This document shows, in pieces, positions 35,225-44,665 of a DNA stretch of 49,825 nucleotides (its first letter is position 1; each line of letters starts with the position of its first letter). The DNA comes from Hyphomicrobiales bacterium. Its GTDB lineage: Bacteria; Pseudomonadota; Alphaproteobacteria; Rhizobiales; OSC116. Position numbers and translations under genes: made by a program. The notes below the pieces were generated by a model. The model was not told the DNA's origin. It was given only the letters and a program-made list of their open reading frames with translations, and did not search any database. The stretch lies in NCBI GenBank assembly GCA_002401855.1, contig NVUH01000007.1:1-49825 (forward strand), given 5' to 3'.

Positions 35225-35677
35225 ATGTATCGAAAAATAGAAATGGCCAGTGCCGTTTTATTGCTATTGGGCATCGTGCTTTTGGTCGGCATTGCATCCG
35301 TCAGTCGCGCCGTCGGCAGCCCCATCATCTGGTCGGTCGAAATCGCCCAATTATTGTTTGTTTGGCTCTGCATGTTAGCCGCCGACATTGCGTTGCAAGA
35401 TGGTCGGCATTTCGGCCTGCTTATATTACTCGACAATTTAAGCCCAAATATACGGCGTTTATTCGAAATTTTCAACCTTGTCGTCTTAATGGCTTTACTG
35501 CTTTTACTTTTCACCTATGCATGGAAAAATGCAATTTTAATGCACCCACGCCTCATTGGCGCCACGCAAATGCACGCGTCCCTGGTTCATGCATCTATGG
35601 TCGTTGGTTTGGCGCTCTTAATGCGAACCATGGGCATTCAACTCTTTAATAAAATTCGTCAAAAGGCTGATATTTAA
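35225..35677 (+). CDS. dctQ: TRAP transporter small permease DctQ
   Basis: 150 residues with four membrane segments. The DctQ core reads SVEIAQLLFVWLCMLAADIALQ with the DGRHFGL motif after it. Possible earlier starts (GTG 35132, ATG 35201) lie before or inside the hairpin; ATG 35225, giving MYRKIEMASAV with TM1 directly after, suits the family length. It connects DctP to DctM. The dctM ATG overlaps its stop by one base. Confidence 0.88.
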   Translation: MYRKIEMASAVLLLLGIVLLVGIASVSRAVGSPIIWSVEIAQLLFVWLCMLAADIALQDGRHFGLLILLDNLSPNIRRLFEIFNLVVLMALLLLLFTYAWKNAILMHPRLIGATQMHASLVHASMVVGLALLMRTMGIQLFNKIRQKADI

Positions 35678-36957
35678 TGCTTTTATTAATCGCCGCATTA
35701 TTTGCAATATTCCTAATCATCGGCATGCCCGTCGCCTTCGCGCTGATGCTTTCATCAATCCCAGTTTTTCTATTAACCGGCACAATGCCGCCTACCGTTG
35801 CCGTGCAAAAAATGGTCACCGCCACCCAAAGTTTTCCCTTATTAGCTGTTCCCTTTTTTATATTCGCGGGTAATTTAATGAATGAAACGGGCATTACCGA
35901 GCGTTTGGTAAAATTCGCACGGCTTTTAACTGGTTGGATGGCGGGCGGTTTAGCCCAAGTCTCCATCATACTAAGCCTCATGATGGGCGGCATTTCGGGC
36001 TCGGCAGTTGCCGATGCCTCTATGGAATCCCGCTTGCTCGGCCCCAGTATGATCAAACAAGGCTATTCCAAAGCCATAACCGCAGTCATTCTAGCTTTCG
36101 GCTCCATCATCACCGCCACCATCCCCCCCAGCATTGGCCTCATATTATTTGGTTTTATAAATGAAGTCTCAATCGGTAAATTATTCTTAGCGGGCATCAT
36201 CCCAGGCGTCATACTCACCTCATTGCTAATACTCACAACATGGATTGTCGCCAAACGCAATGGCTACGCCCCAGACACCAAAGGCTTGCCAACAGGCCGC
36301 GAACTTTGGCTAAGCTTTAAAGACAGCATTTGGGCGTTGGCATTTCCAATAATCCTAATTGTCGGTTTTCGCTTCGGCTTTTTCACCGCCACCGAGGCGG
36401 GCGCATTCTTAGTTTTCTATGCGTCATTCATTGGTTTTTTCGTCTATCGCGAGCTGAATTGGCAAAAATTATACCAAGCCATGCAAGCCACAATCAGTGA
36501 TTTAGGCATGGTCATGCTGCTCATTATGATGGCGGGCGTGTTAGGCTACGCCGTCACCATAGAGCGCGCCCCCCAACAAATCACCGAATTTGTAACCACC
36601 CTAACCAACGACCCGATGCTAATATTAATGCTCATCGTTGCACTCTTGGTGGTCAGCGGCATGTTTTTAGAAGGCGCCGCCAACATCCTGCTCATCACCC
36701 CCATTGTGCTGCCAGTGTTAATAAGCGCAGGCTATGACCCCATCCATATGGGCATATTAATTGTAATTCTCATCAATTTCGGCGGCTTAACACCACCTGT
36801 GGGGGTTATTATGTTTACTGTTTGCGGGGTGCTGGGGGTCAAAACAGGCGAGTTCACCAAAGCCTCATTGCCCTTCATGGCAACGATGTTGATTTTCTTT
36901 ATAATAATGGCGGCGTTTCCTGTGTTAACACTATTCCTACCCAACGCGATGATGTAA
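35677..36957 (+). CDS. dctM: TRAP transporter large permease DctM
   Basis: 426 residues, normal for DctM, with about 12 membrane segments. The motif MMGGISGSAVADAS and the second-half sequence LINFGGLTPPVGVIMFTVC contain the substrate and Na+ binding loops of the DctM/elevator fold. It starts by TAATG coupling to dctQ. Downstream is a GntR regulator 47 bases away. Confidence 0.95.
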   Translation: MLLLIAALFAIFLIIGMPVAFALMLSSIPVFLLTGTMPPTVAVQKMVTATQSFPLLAVPFFIFAGNLMNETGITERLVKFARLLTGWMAGGLAQVSIILSLMMGGISGSAVADASMESRLLGPSMIKQGYSKAITAVILAFGSIITATIPPSIGLILFGFINEVSIGKLFLAGIIPGVILTSLLILTTWIVAKRNGYAPDTKGLPTGRELWLSFKDSIWALAFPIILIVGFRFGFFTATEAGAFLVFYASFIGFFVYRELNWQKLYQAMQATISDLGMVMLLIMMAGVLGYAVTIERAPQQITEFVTTLTNDPMLILMLIVALLVVSGMFLEGAANILLITPIVLPVLISAGYDPIHMGILIVILINFGGLTPPVGVIMFTVCGVLGVKTGEFTKASLPFMATMLIFFIIMAAFPVLTLFLPNAMM

Positions 36958-37004
36958 TATGAAGCTTAAATTTAATCTGGCGATTCTACGAGTGAGTCTA
37001 TCAA

Positions 37005-37727
37005 ATGAATAAAAACCCTTTTATGATTGGTGCCGATAATTTCGGTGATAACCCGTCTAAAATTAACGCCTACACCCCCGCATCCACACGGGTTTACGAT
37101 GAGTTGCGCGAACGAATAATATCCATCAACATGCCGCCAGATACAACCATTATACGCTCGGAACTCGCCGAACTATTCAGCGTCAGTCAATCCCCCGTGC
37201 GTGAGGCAATCACACGGCTAGAACGCGACGGATTGGTTATTTCTTACCCGCAATCCCGCACCATAGTCACAAAAATTGATGCCAACAGAATTCGCGACGA
37301 ACATTTTCTGCGCTCAGCGGTAGAGTGCGAGGTCGTGCGGCAACTGGCAATTAATGGCGACCCGAAAATCATAATCAAAGCCAAGGGATTCGTAAAAATG
37401 CAAGGCGCTTTGGTCGATGATATCGAACAAGTCGGCCTGTTCAAACAGCTAGATGAAGCTTTTCACGATGCACTATTCGCGGGTGTGAACCAGCTTGAAT
37501 TAAGCGCACATTTAGCCTCTCGTTGTGGTCATTTAGGCCGCGCCAGATCGCTGGATTTACCACGGGTTGGAAAAATGTCTTCAGTCCTAGAAGATCATCA
37601 AGCCATCATAACCGCCATCGAAGAAAAAAATGTCGAAAAATCCATTCAAATGATGCGCGCGCATTTGTCAGGCACAATGGAACGATTACCGCAAATTATG
37701 GATGAAAATAGAGAATTATTTTCATAA
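37005..37727 (+). CDS. GntR family regulator (FCD domain) of the TRAP/lactonase genes
   Basis: 240 residues. HTH at about 30-95 (RSELAELFSVSQSPVREAITRLERDGLVI), then a helical FCD ligand domain with FHDALF and the histidine of LEDHQAIITAIE. No strong ribosome-binding site is seen (GAGTGAG is 11 bases away). It follows dctM in the same orientation and precedes the lactonase gene. It could control the dctP promoter and perhaps share sites with the ytf regulator. Confidence 0.9.
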   Translation: MNKNPFMIGADNFGDNPSKINAYTPASTRVYDELRERIISINMPPDTTIIRSELAELFSVSQSPVREAITRLERDGLVISYPQSRTIVTKIDANRIRDEHFLRSAVECEVVRQLAINGDPKIIIKAKGFVKMQGALVDDIEQVGLFKQLDEAFHDALFAGVNQLELSAHLASRCGHLGRARSLDLPRVGKMSSVLEDHQAIITAIEEKNVEKSIQMMRAHLSGTMERLPQIMDENRELFS

Positions 37728-37742
37728 TATAGGCGATGATTT

Positions 37743-38615
37743 ATGAAAATTATAAATGCCGAGACCTTCTGCGTTTCAAAAAATAAATTGGGCGAATCCC
37801 CAGTTTGGGTAGACCAACAACAAACTTTATATTGGATAGATTTAACCGCCGCCACCCTCAACAGTATTAAACACAACAAGCACAAAATATTCAATCTAGC
37901 CGATCCAATCAGTGGCTTCGCGCAATCTAATGATGGAAATTTCATCTGCGCCACGCATAACGGATTCTCCGAGCTATCTTTCACCAATAATAAAGTTCAA
38001 CAAAAATTAATTGTCGATTTATTCGGCAACAAAAGCAACTTTAGAATGAATGACGCTGCTTTAGATCGCCAAGGCCGCTTCTGGGCAGGCAGCCTACAAA
38101 TAACTGAGGTCAATGCCGCAAAACCCAGCGGGCATGTATATTGCCTCACCAATCAGCAAGCCAGCGCAAAATTAACTGGGTTCAAAGTTCAAAATGGCTT
38201 GGCGTGGAGTCCCGATGGCAAAACCATGTATGTATCCGATTCCCACCCCTCCATAGCATCAATTTGGAAATATGACTTTGATACAGAAACGGGCATCCCC
38301 ACCAACAAACAGCTATTTGCCACCGATAAAAAACTCGGCGGCAGGCCAGATGGCGCGACAGTCGACACTGATGGATGTTATTGGATCGCCGCCAGCGATT
38401 CAGGCAAAATATTGCGCCTAACCCCAACTGGCAACATAGATGCCATCATAAATGTCCCCACCAAAAACGTGACCAATATATGCTTTGGTGGCACAAACCT
38501 GTCCACCCTTTATATCACCACCCAAATTTATAAAGACCCAAATGAGCATGCTGGCAATCTATTCGCCATCGAAACAAGCTGGCAGGGCATAAAAGAAACA
38601 AACTTCCAAGGTTAA
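37743..38615 (+). CDS. SMP-30/gluconolactonase family protein
   Basis: 290 residues, a six-bladed beta-propeller lactonase. The metal-binding residues are recognisable: Glu in KLGESPVW (residue 18 or so), Asn in FRMNDAALDRQGRFWAGS, Asn in VQNGLAWSPDGKTMYVSD, and Asp in GRPDGATVDTDGCYWIA. It hydrolyses aldono- or uronolactones. No signal peptide, so cytoplasmic. It probably turns over a sugar-acid lactone formed from the sugar imported by the adjacent transporters; galactonolactone or arabinonolactone are candidates by inference. Confidence 0.9.
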   Translation: MKIINAETFCVSKNKLGESPVWVDQQQTLYWIDLTAATLNSIKHNKHKIFNLADPISGFAQSNDGNFICATHNGFSELSFTNNKVQQKLIVDLFGNKSNFRMNDAALDRQGRFWAGSLQITEVNAAKPSGHVYCLTNQQASAKLTGFKVQNGLAWSPDGKTMYVSDSHPSIASIWKYDFDTETGIPTNKQLFATDKKLGGRPDGATVDTDGCYWIAASDSGKILRLTPTGNIDAIINVPTKNVTNICFGGTNLSTLYITTQIYKDPNEHAGNLFAIETSWQGIKETNFQG

Positions 38616-38623
38616 GCCGAAAT

Positions 38624-39199
38624 TTAAAATTCACGACCCATATTATAAAATTCTTTATTGGCTGGAATGCTCAACGCGTTGGCAATGCGGTTAGACATGC
38701 CAAAAAATGCCGAAATAGCCGCAATGTCCCAAATATCCTCATCATCAAACCCATGGTGATGCAATATTTCGCTGTCCGATGCGTCAATCTCATAAGCATT
38801 CTGCGACACTTTAACCGCATAATCTAGCATAGCTCGCTGTCTTTTCGTGATATTCGCCTTGCGATAATTCACCGCCACTTGATCGGCGATAAAGGCATCT
38901 TTGGCGCGAATGCGCAAAATAGCCCCATGCGCCACCACACAATATTGGCACTGGTTAAAATTACTCGTGGTCACCACAATCATTTCGCGCTCAGCTTTGC
39001 TCAGGTTGCCGTCTTTTTCCATCAATGCATTATGATAAGCAAAAAACGCCCGAAATTCATCAGGCCGACGCGCCAGAACTAAAAACACATTAGGAATAAA
39101 CCCAGATTTTTCCTGCACATCAAGAATAATTTTGGCAATGTCATCAGGCAATTCATTTATATTGGCTGGTGGATAGGGGTTGGCTTTCGTTTCAATCAT
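38624..39199 (-). CDS. AhpD-like/carboxymuconolactone decarboxylase-family protein (peroxidase-related)
   Basis: 191 residues. The redox pair CQYCVVAHGAIL (CxxC with following His) is the AhpD/CMD core, preceded by LSKAEREMIVVTTSNFNQ. The C-terminal region with HHGFDDEDIWDIAAI SAFFGMSNR resembles the uncharacterised peroxidase-related subgroup (YciW-like, about 190 residues). A TTG at 39202 is in frame, but ATG 39199 with GGAG upstream overlaps the lyase stop (TGATG) and is chosen. Its role in the MaoC/CitE operon is unknown. Confidence 0.87.
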   Translation of the reverse strand: MIETKANPYPPANINELPDDIAKIILDVQEKSGFIPNVFLVLARRPDEFRAFFAYHNALMEKDGNLSKAEREMIVVTTSNFNQCQYCVVAHGAILRIRAKDAFIADQVAVNYRKANITKRQRAMLDYAVKVSQNAYEIDASDSEILHHHGFDDEDIWDIAAISAFFGMSNRIANALSIPANKEFYNMGREF

Positions 39200-40044
39200 C
39201 AATTAACTCCTTTTATTAGGTTAAGGGCGCGTTTATAATGCGGCTGGTCAATCATCTCACCATCCAATTGTGCCACGCCGCCGCTAGTCGAATTCTCGAT
39301 CGCCGCGATCACTTGTCTAGCATGAGAAATCTCGGCTTCGCTCGGGCTAAACACAGCATTGACAATGGCAATTTGGCATGGGTGAATGAGCATTTTACCC
39401 TGAAATCCTTCGGTTTTGGCACGCTCAGCCTCCGCTCTCAATCCAGCATCATCCTTAAAATTGGTGAACACTGAATCAATGGCAGCGACCCCAGCGTGCG
39501 CAGCCCCTAACAAACAAAACGACCGCGCCATTTGATAAACAGGAAAATAAACCCCATCGGCATCTTTGTTATTTTGCGCGCCCAATTCAGCCGATAAATC
39601 TTCAGCCCCCCACGTAAGCCCAGCCAATGCCTCACCACTATTTTTAAAGCTCGAGATGTTAAACATAGATTCAGGCAATTCAGTCACCAAAGCAATAATT
39701 CGGGTTTTGCTAGCAGCTTTAACATTGGCTTTTATAAGCCCATTTATAGTCGCAACATCCGCGCCAGAGCGGGCCTTGGGAATAAGAATATAATCAGGCG
39801 CCAGCGGCAAAATAGCCACCATATCATCCTGCCAAAACTCAGTATCCAAAGCATTAATGCGAATAATAATAATTTTATCAGTTGTAAGATGGCTAAAAAA
39901 ATCAACAACACTGCTACGGGCTTTAAGCTTATTGCCAGCAGCAACGCTGTCTTCCATATCTAAAATAATCGCATCAGTGGCGCTATCTAATGCTTTTTTC
40001 TGCTTTTTTGCATCGTCAGCAGGCACAAATAATAATGATCTCAT
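39199..40044 (-). CDS. CitE-like HpcH/HpaI CoA-ester lyase
   Basis: 281 residues. Family landmarks are RSLLFVPADD at the N-terminus, the acidic metal site ILDMEDSVAAGNKLKAR, the CoA-binding RINALDTEFWQDD, the glutamate segment ALVTELPESMFN and LTWGAEDLSAELGA. Members are malyl-CoA, citramalyl-CoA or beta-methylmalyl-CoA lyases; a free-standing CitE-like lyase of 280 residues is common. It lies 15 bases downstream of the MaoC gene, so a hydratase-lyase pair is likely: hydration of an enoyl-CoA, then C-C cleavage. Confidence 0.87.
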   Translation of the reverse strand: MRSLLFVPADDAKKQKKALDSATDAIILDMEDSVAAGNKLKARSSVVDFFSHLTTDKIIIIRINALDTEFWQDDMVAILPLAPDYILIPKARSGADVATINGLIKANVKAASKTRIIALVTELPESMFNISSFKNSGEALAGLTWGAEDLSAELGAQNNKDADGVYFPVYQMARSFCLLGAAHAGVAAIDSVFTNFKDDAGLRAEAERAKTEGFQGKMLIHPCQIAIVNAVFSPSEAEISHARQVIAAIENSTSGGVAQLDGEMIDQPHYKRALNLIKGVN

Positions 40045-40059
40045 AGGTCTGGCCTTTGT

Positions 40060-40518
40060 TCAGTCAGTTGGCTGTTTCTTCATAAAAGCTTTGCGCGTGC
40101 ATGTAGCTACCAACACATTATTTTGGTTATAAGCGCGGTGCAACATAGTAACAATACCCGCATTCGGCCGCGATTTACTCTCTCTTTTGTCAAGAATTTC
40201 AGTTTTAACATAAATGCTATCCCCCTGAAACACTGGTGCAGGGAAATTCACATCCGTCATGCCCAAATTGGCAATTGTTGTGCCGATGGTTGTATCATTA
40301 ACACTAATGCCAATCATCAACCCCAAAGTAAAAAGTGAGTTAACCAAAGGCTGCTTAAATTCGCTTTCCGCCTCACAGAAATGTTTATCAATATGCAGCG
40401 GCTGGGCATTCAGCGTCATATTACAGAACAGCATATTATCTGCTTCGGTAACCGTTTTGCTCAACCCGTGTTCAATAATTGTACCGACTTTAAATTGTTC
40501 AAAATATAAACCTTGCAT
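40060..40518 (-). CDS. MaoC-family enoyl-CoA hydratase
   Basis: 152 residues of single hotdog fold. The R-hydratase-type segment is TEADNMLFCNMTLNAQPLHIDKHF with the catalytic-type Asp and His. QPLVNSLFTLGLMIGISVND follows as a substrate-tunnel helix. Such proteins hydrate mesaconyl-, itaconyl- or crotonyl-type CoA esters. It starts the minus-strand operon facing the liu operon. With the CitE-like lyase it recalls the hydratase/lyase steps of itaconate degradation, but no dedicated CoA-transferase is adjacent here. Confidence 0.85.
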   Translation of the reverse strand: MQGLYFEQFKVGTIIEHGLSKTVTEADNMLFCNMTLNAQPLHIDKHFCEAESEFKQPLVNSLFTLGLMIGISVNDTTIGTTIANLGMTDVNFPAPVFQGDSIYVKTEILDKRESKSRPNAGIVTMLHRAYNQNNVLVATCTRKAFMKKQPTD

Positions 40519-40627
40519 GGCAATCTCTTTCGCTGTTTCTATGGCTCTAACTTAGCAAATCAGAGTTCGTGGTCAAACAAATAATTAACATTAATAGGAA
40601 ATCTACGTCAATCTAACGCTTCCATAC

Positions 40628-40664
40628 TTGCTTTTTACCTATGCTCGACTTACGATAAGGTAAA
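40628..40664 (+). promoter_or_regulatory. liu operon promoter with MerR-type operator
   Basis: Candidate -35 TTGCTT (40628-40633) and -10 TACGAT (40651-40656) are 17 bases apart. An inverted repeat TTTACCT (40634-40640) / AGGTAAA (40658-40664) has one arm just after the -35 and the other just after the -10, a usual place for a MerR-family regulator. The MerR gene of the operon is the natural partner. Confidence 0.45.
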
Positions 40665-40698
40665 TCAATCGAATATTTAGATGTAAGTGGAATGGCTT

Positions 40699-42606
40699 GT
40701 GATTAACTCAATTTTAATTGCCAATAGAGGCGAAATTGCTTGTCGGGTTATCAAAACCGCAAATAAAATGGGGGTGCGCACCATCGCCATATATTCAGAA
40801 GCCGATGTTAACGCTTTACACGTAAAAATGGCCGATGAAGCACATTTAATTGGCGCTGCTCCCGTTAATGAAAGCTATTTAAAAGCCGATGAAATTATTG
40901 CTTTGGCTTTAAAAGTTGGCGCACAAGCAATCCATCCAGGTTATGGGTTCTTATCTGAAAATGCCGAATTCTCTCAAAAATGTGCTGACGCAGGGGTTAA
41001 ATTTATCGGCCCGTCTGCCCACGCAATTAAGTCAATGGGACTCAAAGACGCCGCGAAATTGCTGATGCAAGACGCAAATGTACCCATTGTGCCAGGCTAT
41101 ATCGGCGACAATCAAGCCGAAGCCCATTTGGCCGCACAAGCCGAAAAAATCGGCTATCCCGTGATGATTAAAGCCGTAGCGGGCGGTGGTGGCAAAGGCA
41201 TGCGGCGGGTCGATAAAAAAACCAATTTCTTAGACGCACTAAACGCTGCCAAACGCGAAGCTAAAGCCGCTTTCGGCAACGACATCGTGCTGATTGAAAA
41301 ATTCATTCTAAGCCCAAGGCACATCGAAATTCAAGTGTTCGGCGATCAACATGGCGAGGCAGTTTACTTGTTTGAGCGCGATTGCTCATTGCAAAGACGC
41401 CACCAAAAAGTGGTCGAAGAAGCGCCCGCCCCAGGCATGACACTAGAAGTGCGTAAAGCCATGGGTGAGGCGGCAGTACGCGCCGCCAAAGCGGTAAATT
41501 ATGAAGGCGCAGGCACAGTTGAGTTTATTGTCGATGGCTCGGCAGGCCTTAAGATCGATGGTTTTTGGTTCATGGAAATGAACACGCGCTTACAAGTCGA
41601 ACATCCCGTAACCGAAGCCATAACGGGCCAAGATCTGGTCGAATGGCAAATAAAAGTGGCATCAGGCGAGGCCTTACCCAAAACCCAAGATGAATTATCA
41701 ATTAACGGCCACGCGGTCGAAGTGCGGGTCTATGCCGAAGATGCCGAGCATGATTTTTTGCCATCAATCGGCAAAGTTTTTGCTTTTAATGTACCGCAAT
41801 CTAGCGGCATTCGTGTCGATACAGGCATCGAAGCAGGCGATGAAATTAGCCCCTATTACGACCCGATGATTGCCAAAATAATTAGCCATGCACCCAGCCG
41901 CAAACAGGCATTGGCCAATTTAGCCAAAACACTGCGCGCCACGGTAATTGCCGGCGTAAAAATCAATATCAGCTTTCTGCGTGATTTATTGGAAGATCCA
42001 GAATTCATCGCCGAGGATTTTGACACAGGCTTTATCGAACGGTTTTTTGAAAAATCGAAAGAAGCGGAAAACATGGCACCCATCAGCGCCATGGCAGCCG
42101 TGATGCTGATTGAGAAAAACCTCAGCACATCGAGTAATCAAGCGTGGGACAGGTCAGACGTATTCGATATGGCGCAGGGCACCAATGGCCGCACATCCAT
42201 CATGGATGTGATGATCAACAACCAATCGCATCAAGGCCAATACATCATTGATGCCACAGGTGTGCACCCTGCTGTAACAAGTGAAAATATACTGACACTG
42301 ATTAACGGCAAACCACATGATTATATAGTTGACCAAGGCAAAAGCTACCAAATCGATGCCCGCATATATGATGACAGCGGCCAAAGCGAAGCCGGCGGGC
42401 AAGTCACCTCGCCAATGCCGGGTTGCTTGTTTAAGCTCAATGTGGCCTTGGGTGATGAGGTGGCCGAAGGCGATGTATTGGCCATTGTTGAAGCCATGAA
42501 GATGGAACATAATTTAGTCGCCGAAATCTCTGGCATCATTACCAACCTGTCAGTTTCAGTTGGCGAACAGGTGGTTGAAGGTCAGTTAATTTTGAGCATT
42601 GAATGA
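40699..42606 (+). CDS. liuD: Methylcrotonyl-CoA carboxylase biotin-containing (alpha) subunit
   Basis: 635 residues. Biotin carboxylase domain at the N-terminus (SILIANRGEIACRV), ATP-grasp glycine loop VAGGGGKGMRRV and the region EMNTRLQVEHPVTEAITG. The biotin carrier domain is C-terminal, with the biotinylated Lys in EAMKMEH about 34 residues from the end. It carboxylates biotin for transfer by the beta subunit to 3-methylcrotonyl-CoA in leucine degradation. GTG 40687 is also in frame, but GTG 40699 gives the family start just before SILIANRG. Neighbour genes (isovaleryl-CoA dehydrogenase, MCC beta) separate it from propionyl- and acetyl-CoA carboxylases. Confidence 0.9.
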   Translation: MINSILIANRGEIACRVIKTANKMGVRTIAIYSEADVNALHVKMADEAHLIGAAPVNESYLKADEIIALALKVGAQAIHPGYGFLSENAEFSQKCADAGVKFIGPSAHAIKSMGLKDAAKLLMQDANVPIVPGYIGDNQAEAHLAAQAEKIGYPVMIKAVAGGGGKGMRRVDKKTNFLDALNAAKREAKAAFGNDIVLIEKFILSPRHIEIQVFGDQHGEAVYLFERDCSLQRRHQKVVEEAPAPGMTLEVRKAMGEAAVRAAKAVNYEGAGTVEFIVDGSAGLKIDGFWFMEMNTRLQVEHPVTEAITGQDLVEWQIKVASGEALPKTQDELSINGHAVEVRVYAEDAEHDFLPSIGKVFAFNVPQSSGIRVDTGIEAGDEISPYYDPMIAKIISHAPSRKQALANLAKTLRATVIAGVKINISFLRDLLEDPEFIAEDFDTGFIERFFEKSKEAENMAPISAMAAVMLIEKNLSTSSNQAWDRSDVFDMAQGTNGRTSIMDVMINNQSHQGQYIIDATGVHPAVTSENILTLINGKPHDYIVDQGKSYQIDARIYDDSGQSEAGGQVTSPMPGCLFKLNVALGDEVAEGDVLAIVEAMKMEHNLVAEISGIITNLSVSVGEQVVEGQLILSIE

Positions 42607-42617
42607 AGGGCCGATCT

Positions 42618-43022
42618 ATGAACAAACATATGATACCCATAAGGCAATTGACCGACGAGTTCGGAATCACCACCAGAACCTTGCGTTTTTACGAGGATCA
42701 AGGCTTGCTAACCCCCGAACGCAATGGCCGAAACCGTATCTTTAGCGAAGGTGACCGCACCCGCCTAAAACTCATCTTACGCGGCAAACGCATGGGTTTT
42801 ACGCTGGCCAAAATCCGCGTCATTATCGATATGTATGAAGATAAATCAGGCGAATTACAGCAATTAAACCATCTGCACAAAAATATCATTGAGCAACGCC
42901 AATCGCTCATGCAAAAGCTAGCAGACATTACACAATCTCTAGATGAATTGGGCAAAGTCGAAAAAGGTTGTGTCGATAGAATGCGCGAATTGCAAGTGAC
43001 CAATACAGGAGACGCAACATGA
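42618..43022 (+). CDS. liuR: MerR family regulator, LiuR-like
   Basis: 134 residues. MerR winged helix QLTDEFGITTRTLRFYEDQGLL at about 8-29, then a dimerisation coiled coil (about 80-120). No metal-binding cysteine cluster; one Cys is present near the end (KGCVDRM). Frame is open from 42603, but ATG 42618 with GAAGGG 8 bases upstream is preferred. Placement inside the leucine catabolism operon is characteristic of LiuR, which regulates branched-chain amino-acid degradation in proteobacteria. Confidence 0.87.
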   Translation: MNKHMIPIRQLTDEFGITTRTLRFYEDQGLLTPERNGRNRIFSEGDRTRLKLILRGKRMGFTLAKIRVIIDMYEDKSGELQQLNHLHKNIIEQRQSLMQKLADITQSLDELGKVEKGCVDRMRELQVTNTGDAT

Positions 43023-43465
43023 TAAAAACCCACGGCGATTATAAACAAAGATTGCATGATAGTTTTTACAAACAAGGCTTGATGCAAACTCTAAACTGCA
43101 AATTAGGCGAAGTTTCGGCAGGCAAGGTCGAGGCCATTATGCCATTTGATGACAAATTCACCCAGCAACACGGTTATTTTCATGGCGGCATTACAGGCGT
43201 TATGGCCGACAATGCGGCAGGCTATGCGGCCTTCACCTTATTTGAAGAAGACGACAGTGTGGTAACTGCCGAATATAAAATAAACCTACTTGCCCCCGCA
43301 CAAGGCGAAACCATAATTGCCCGTGCCGAAGTGATTAAATCTGGCCGCACCTTATCAGTGGTAAAATCCGATGTTTATACCCGTTTAAACGGCCAAGAAA
43401 AACACGTAGCCACAGGTCTTTTTAGTATCATGCGGCTTATCGGTGCCGCAAAAAAAGAAATTTAA
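43019..43465 (+). CDS. PaaI-type hotdog thioesterase
   Basis: 148 residues. The hotdog signature QQHGYFHGGITGVMADNAAG has the HGG motif of PaaI/YbgC-like acyl-CoA thioesterases, and the helix ends in an Asp that is often catalytic. It overlaps the regulator gene by 4 bases (ATGA). In a leucine operon it may release CoA from dead-end acyl-CoA esters, inferred from location. Confidence 0.87.
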   Translation: MIKTHGDYKQRLHDSFYKQGLMQTLNCKLGEVSAGKVEAIMPFDDKFTQQHGYFHGGITGVMADNAAGYAAFTLFEEDDSVVTAEYKINLLAPAQGETIIARAEVIKSGRTLSVVKSDVYTRLNGQEKHVATGLFSIMRLIGAAKKEI

Positions 43466-43477
43466 CAGGAGATAATT

Positions 43478-44650
43478 ATGAGCTTTTACGAATTACCCAG
43501 TATGAATTTTGGCCTCGGCGAAACCGCCGATATGATCACCGACATGGTGAAAAAATTTGCCAATGAAAAAATCGCCCCCCGTGCCGCCGAAATCGATACA
43601 ACCAACCAATTCCCGCGTGATTTATGGCCAGAATTTGGCAAATTAGGTTTGCTTGGCATCACCGTGCCAGAAGAATTTGGCGGTGCGGGCATGGGCTACC
43701 TAGAGCATTGCCTAGTCAACGAGCAAATCAGCAGGGCGTCAGCCTCAGTCGGTCTTTCATATGGCGCGCATTCTAACCTTTGCGTCAACCAAATTAACCG
43801 CAATGGCACAGCCGAGCAAAAACATAAATACTTGCCCAAACTTATCTCAGGCGAACATATTGGCGCTTTGGCGATGAGCGAACCAAATGCAGGCTCTGAC
43901 GTGGTTTCGATGAAATTACGCGCCGAATTAAAAGGCGATCATTATGTGCTAAATGGCACCAAAATGTGGATCACTAATGGCCCCGAGGCCGATGTGCTGG
44001 TGGTTTATGCCAAAACCTCGCCAGAATTGGGCGCCAAAGGCATCACCACATTCATCATCGAAAAAACCTTTAAAGGTTTTTCTACCGCGCAAAAACTTGA
44101 TAAATTGGGCATGCGCGGCTCTGACACTTGTGAATTGGTGTTTGAGAATTGCGAAGTGCCTGTCGAAAACATAATTGGCGAATTGAATGGCGGCGTAAAA
44201 GTGCTCATGTCTGGCCTAGATTACGAACGCGCAGTCTTGAGTGCAGGGCCAACTGGCATAATGATGGCCTGTATGGATGTGGTTGTGCCTTATGTTCACG
44301 AGCGCGAACAATTTGGCAAGCCGATCGGCACATTCCAGTTGATGCAGGGCAAACTAGCCGATATGTATAGTACAATGAATGCCTGCCGCTCGTATGTTTA
44401 CACCTTTGCTCGCGCCTGTGACAGAGGCGAAGTGAGCCGCAAAGATGCAGCAGGAGTGATTTTATACGCCGCCGAAAAAGCCACATGGATGGCGCTTGAA
44501 ACCATTCAAGCTTTGGGCGGCAACGGTTATACCAACGAATACCCAGCAGGGCGTTTGTTGCGCGATGCAAAATTATACGAGATAGGCGCAGGCACCAGCG
44601 AAATAAGACGTATGCTGATTGGCCGCGAAATGTTTAACGAGACAAAATAA
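43478..44650 (+). CDS. liuA: Isovaleryl-CoA dehydrogenase
   Basis: 390 residues. Acyl-CoA dehydrogenase fold with [18 protein letters not shown] and [19 protein letters not shown]. The catalytic Glu is residue 250, in [14 protein letters not shown], the position typical for isovaleryl-CoA dehydrogenase, and [20 protein letters not shown] is also diagnostic of that subgroup. It makes 3-methylcrotonyl-CoA, the substrate of the MCC subunits encoded on either side. AGGAG precedes the ATG. Confidence 0.94.
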   Translation: MSFYELPSMNFGLGETADMITDMVKKFANEKIAPRAAEIDTTNQFPRDLWPEFGKLGLLGITVPEEFGGAGMGYLEHCLVNEQISRASASVGLSYGAHSNLCVNQINRNGTAEQKHKYLPKLISGEHIGALAMSEPNAGSDVVSMKLRAELKGDHYVLNGTKMWITNGPEADVLVVYAKTSPELGAKGITTFIIEKTFKGFSTAQKLDKLGMRGSDTCELVFENCEVPVENIIGELNGGVKVLMSGLDYERAVLSAGPTGIMMACMDVVVPYVHEREQFGKPIGTFQLMQGKLADMYSTMNACRSYVYTFARACDRGEVSRKDAAGVILYAAEKATWMALETIQALGGNGYTNEYPAGRLLRDAKLYEIGAGTSEIRRMLIGREMFNETK

Positions 44651-44665
44651 TTTAAGGCTTCGATC

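Noticed and set aside
40687..40698. Upstream GTG start of the MCC alpha gene
   Set aside because: Family proteins start two to four residues before SILIANRG, which matches GTG 40699.
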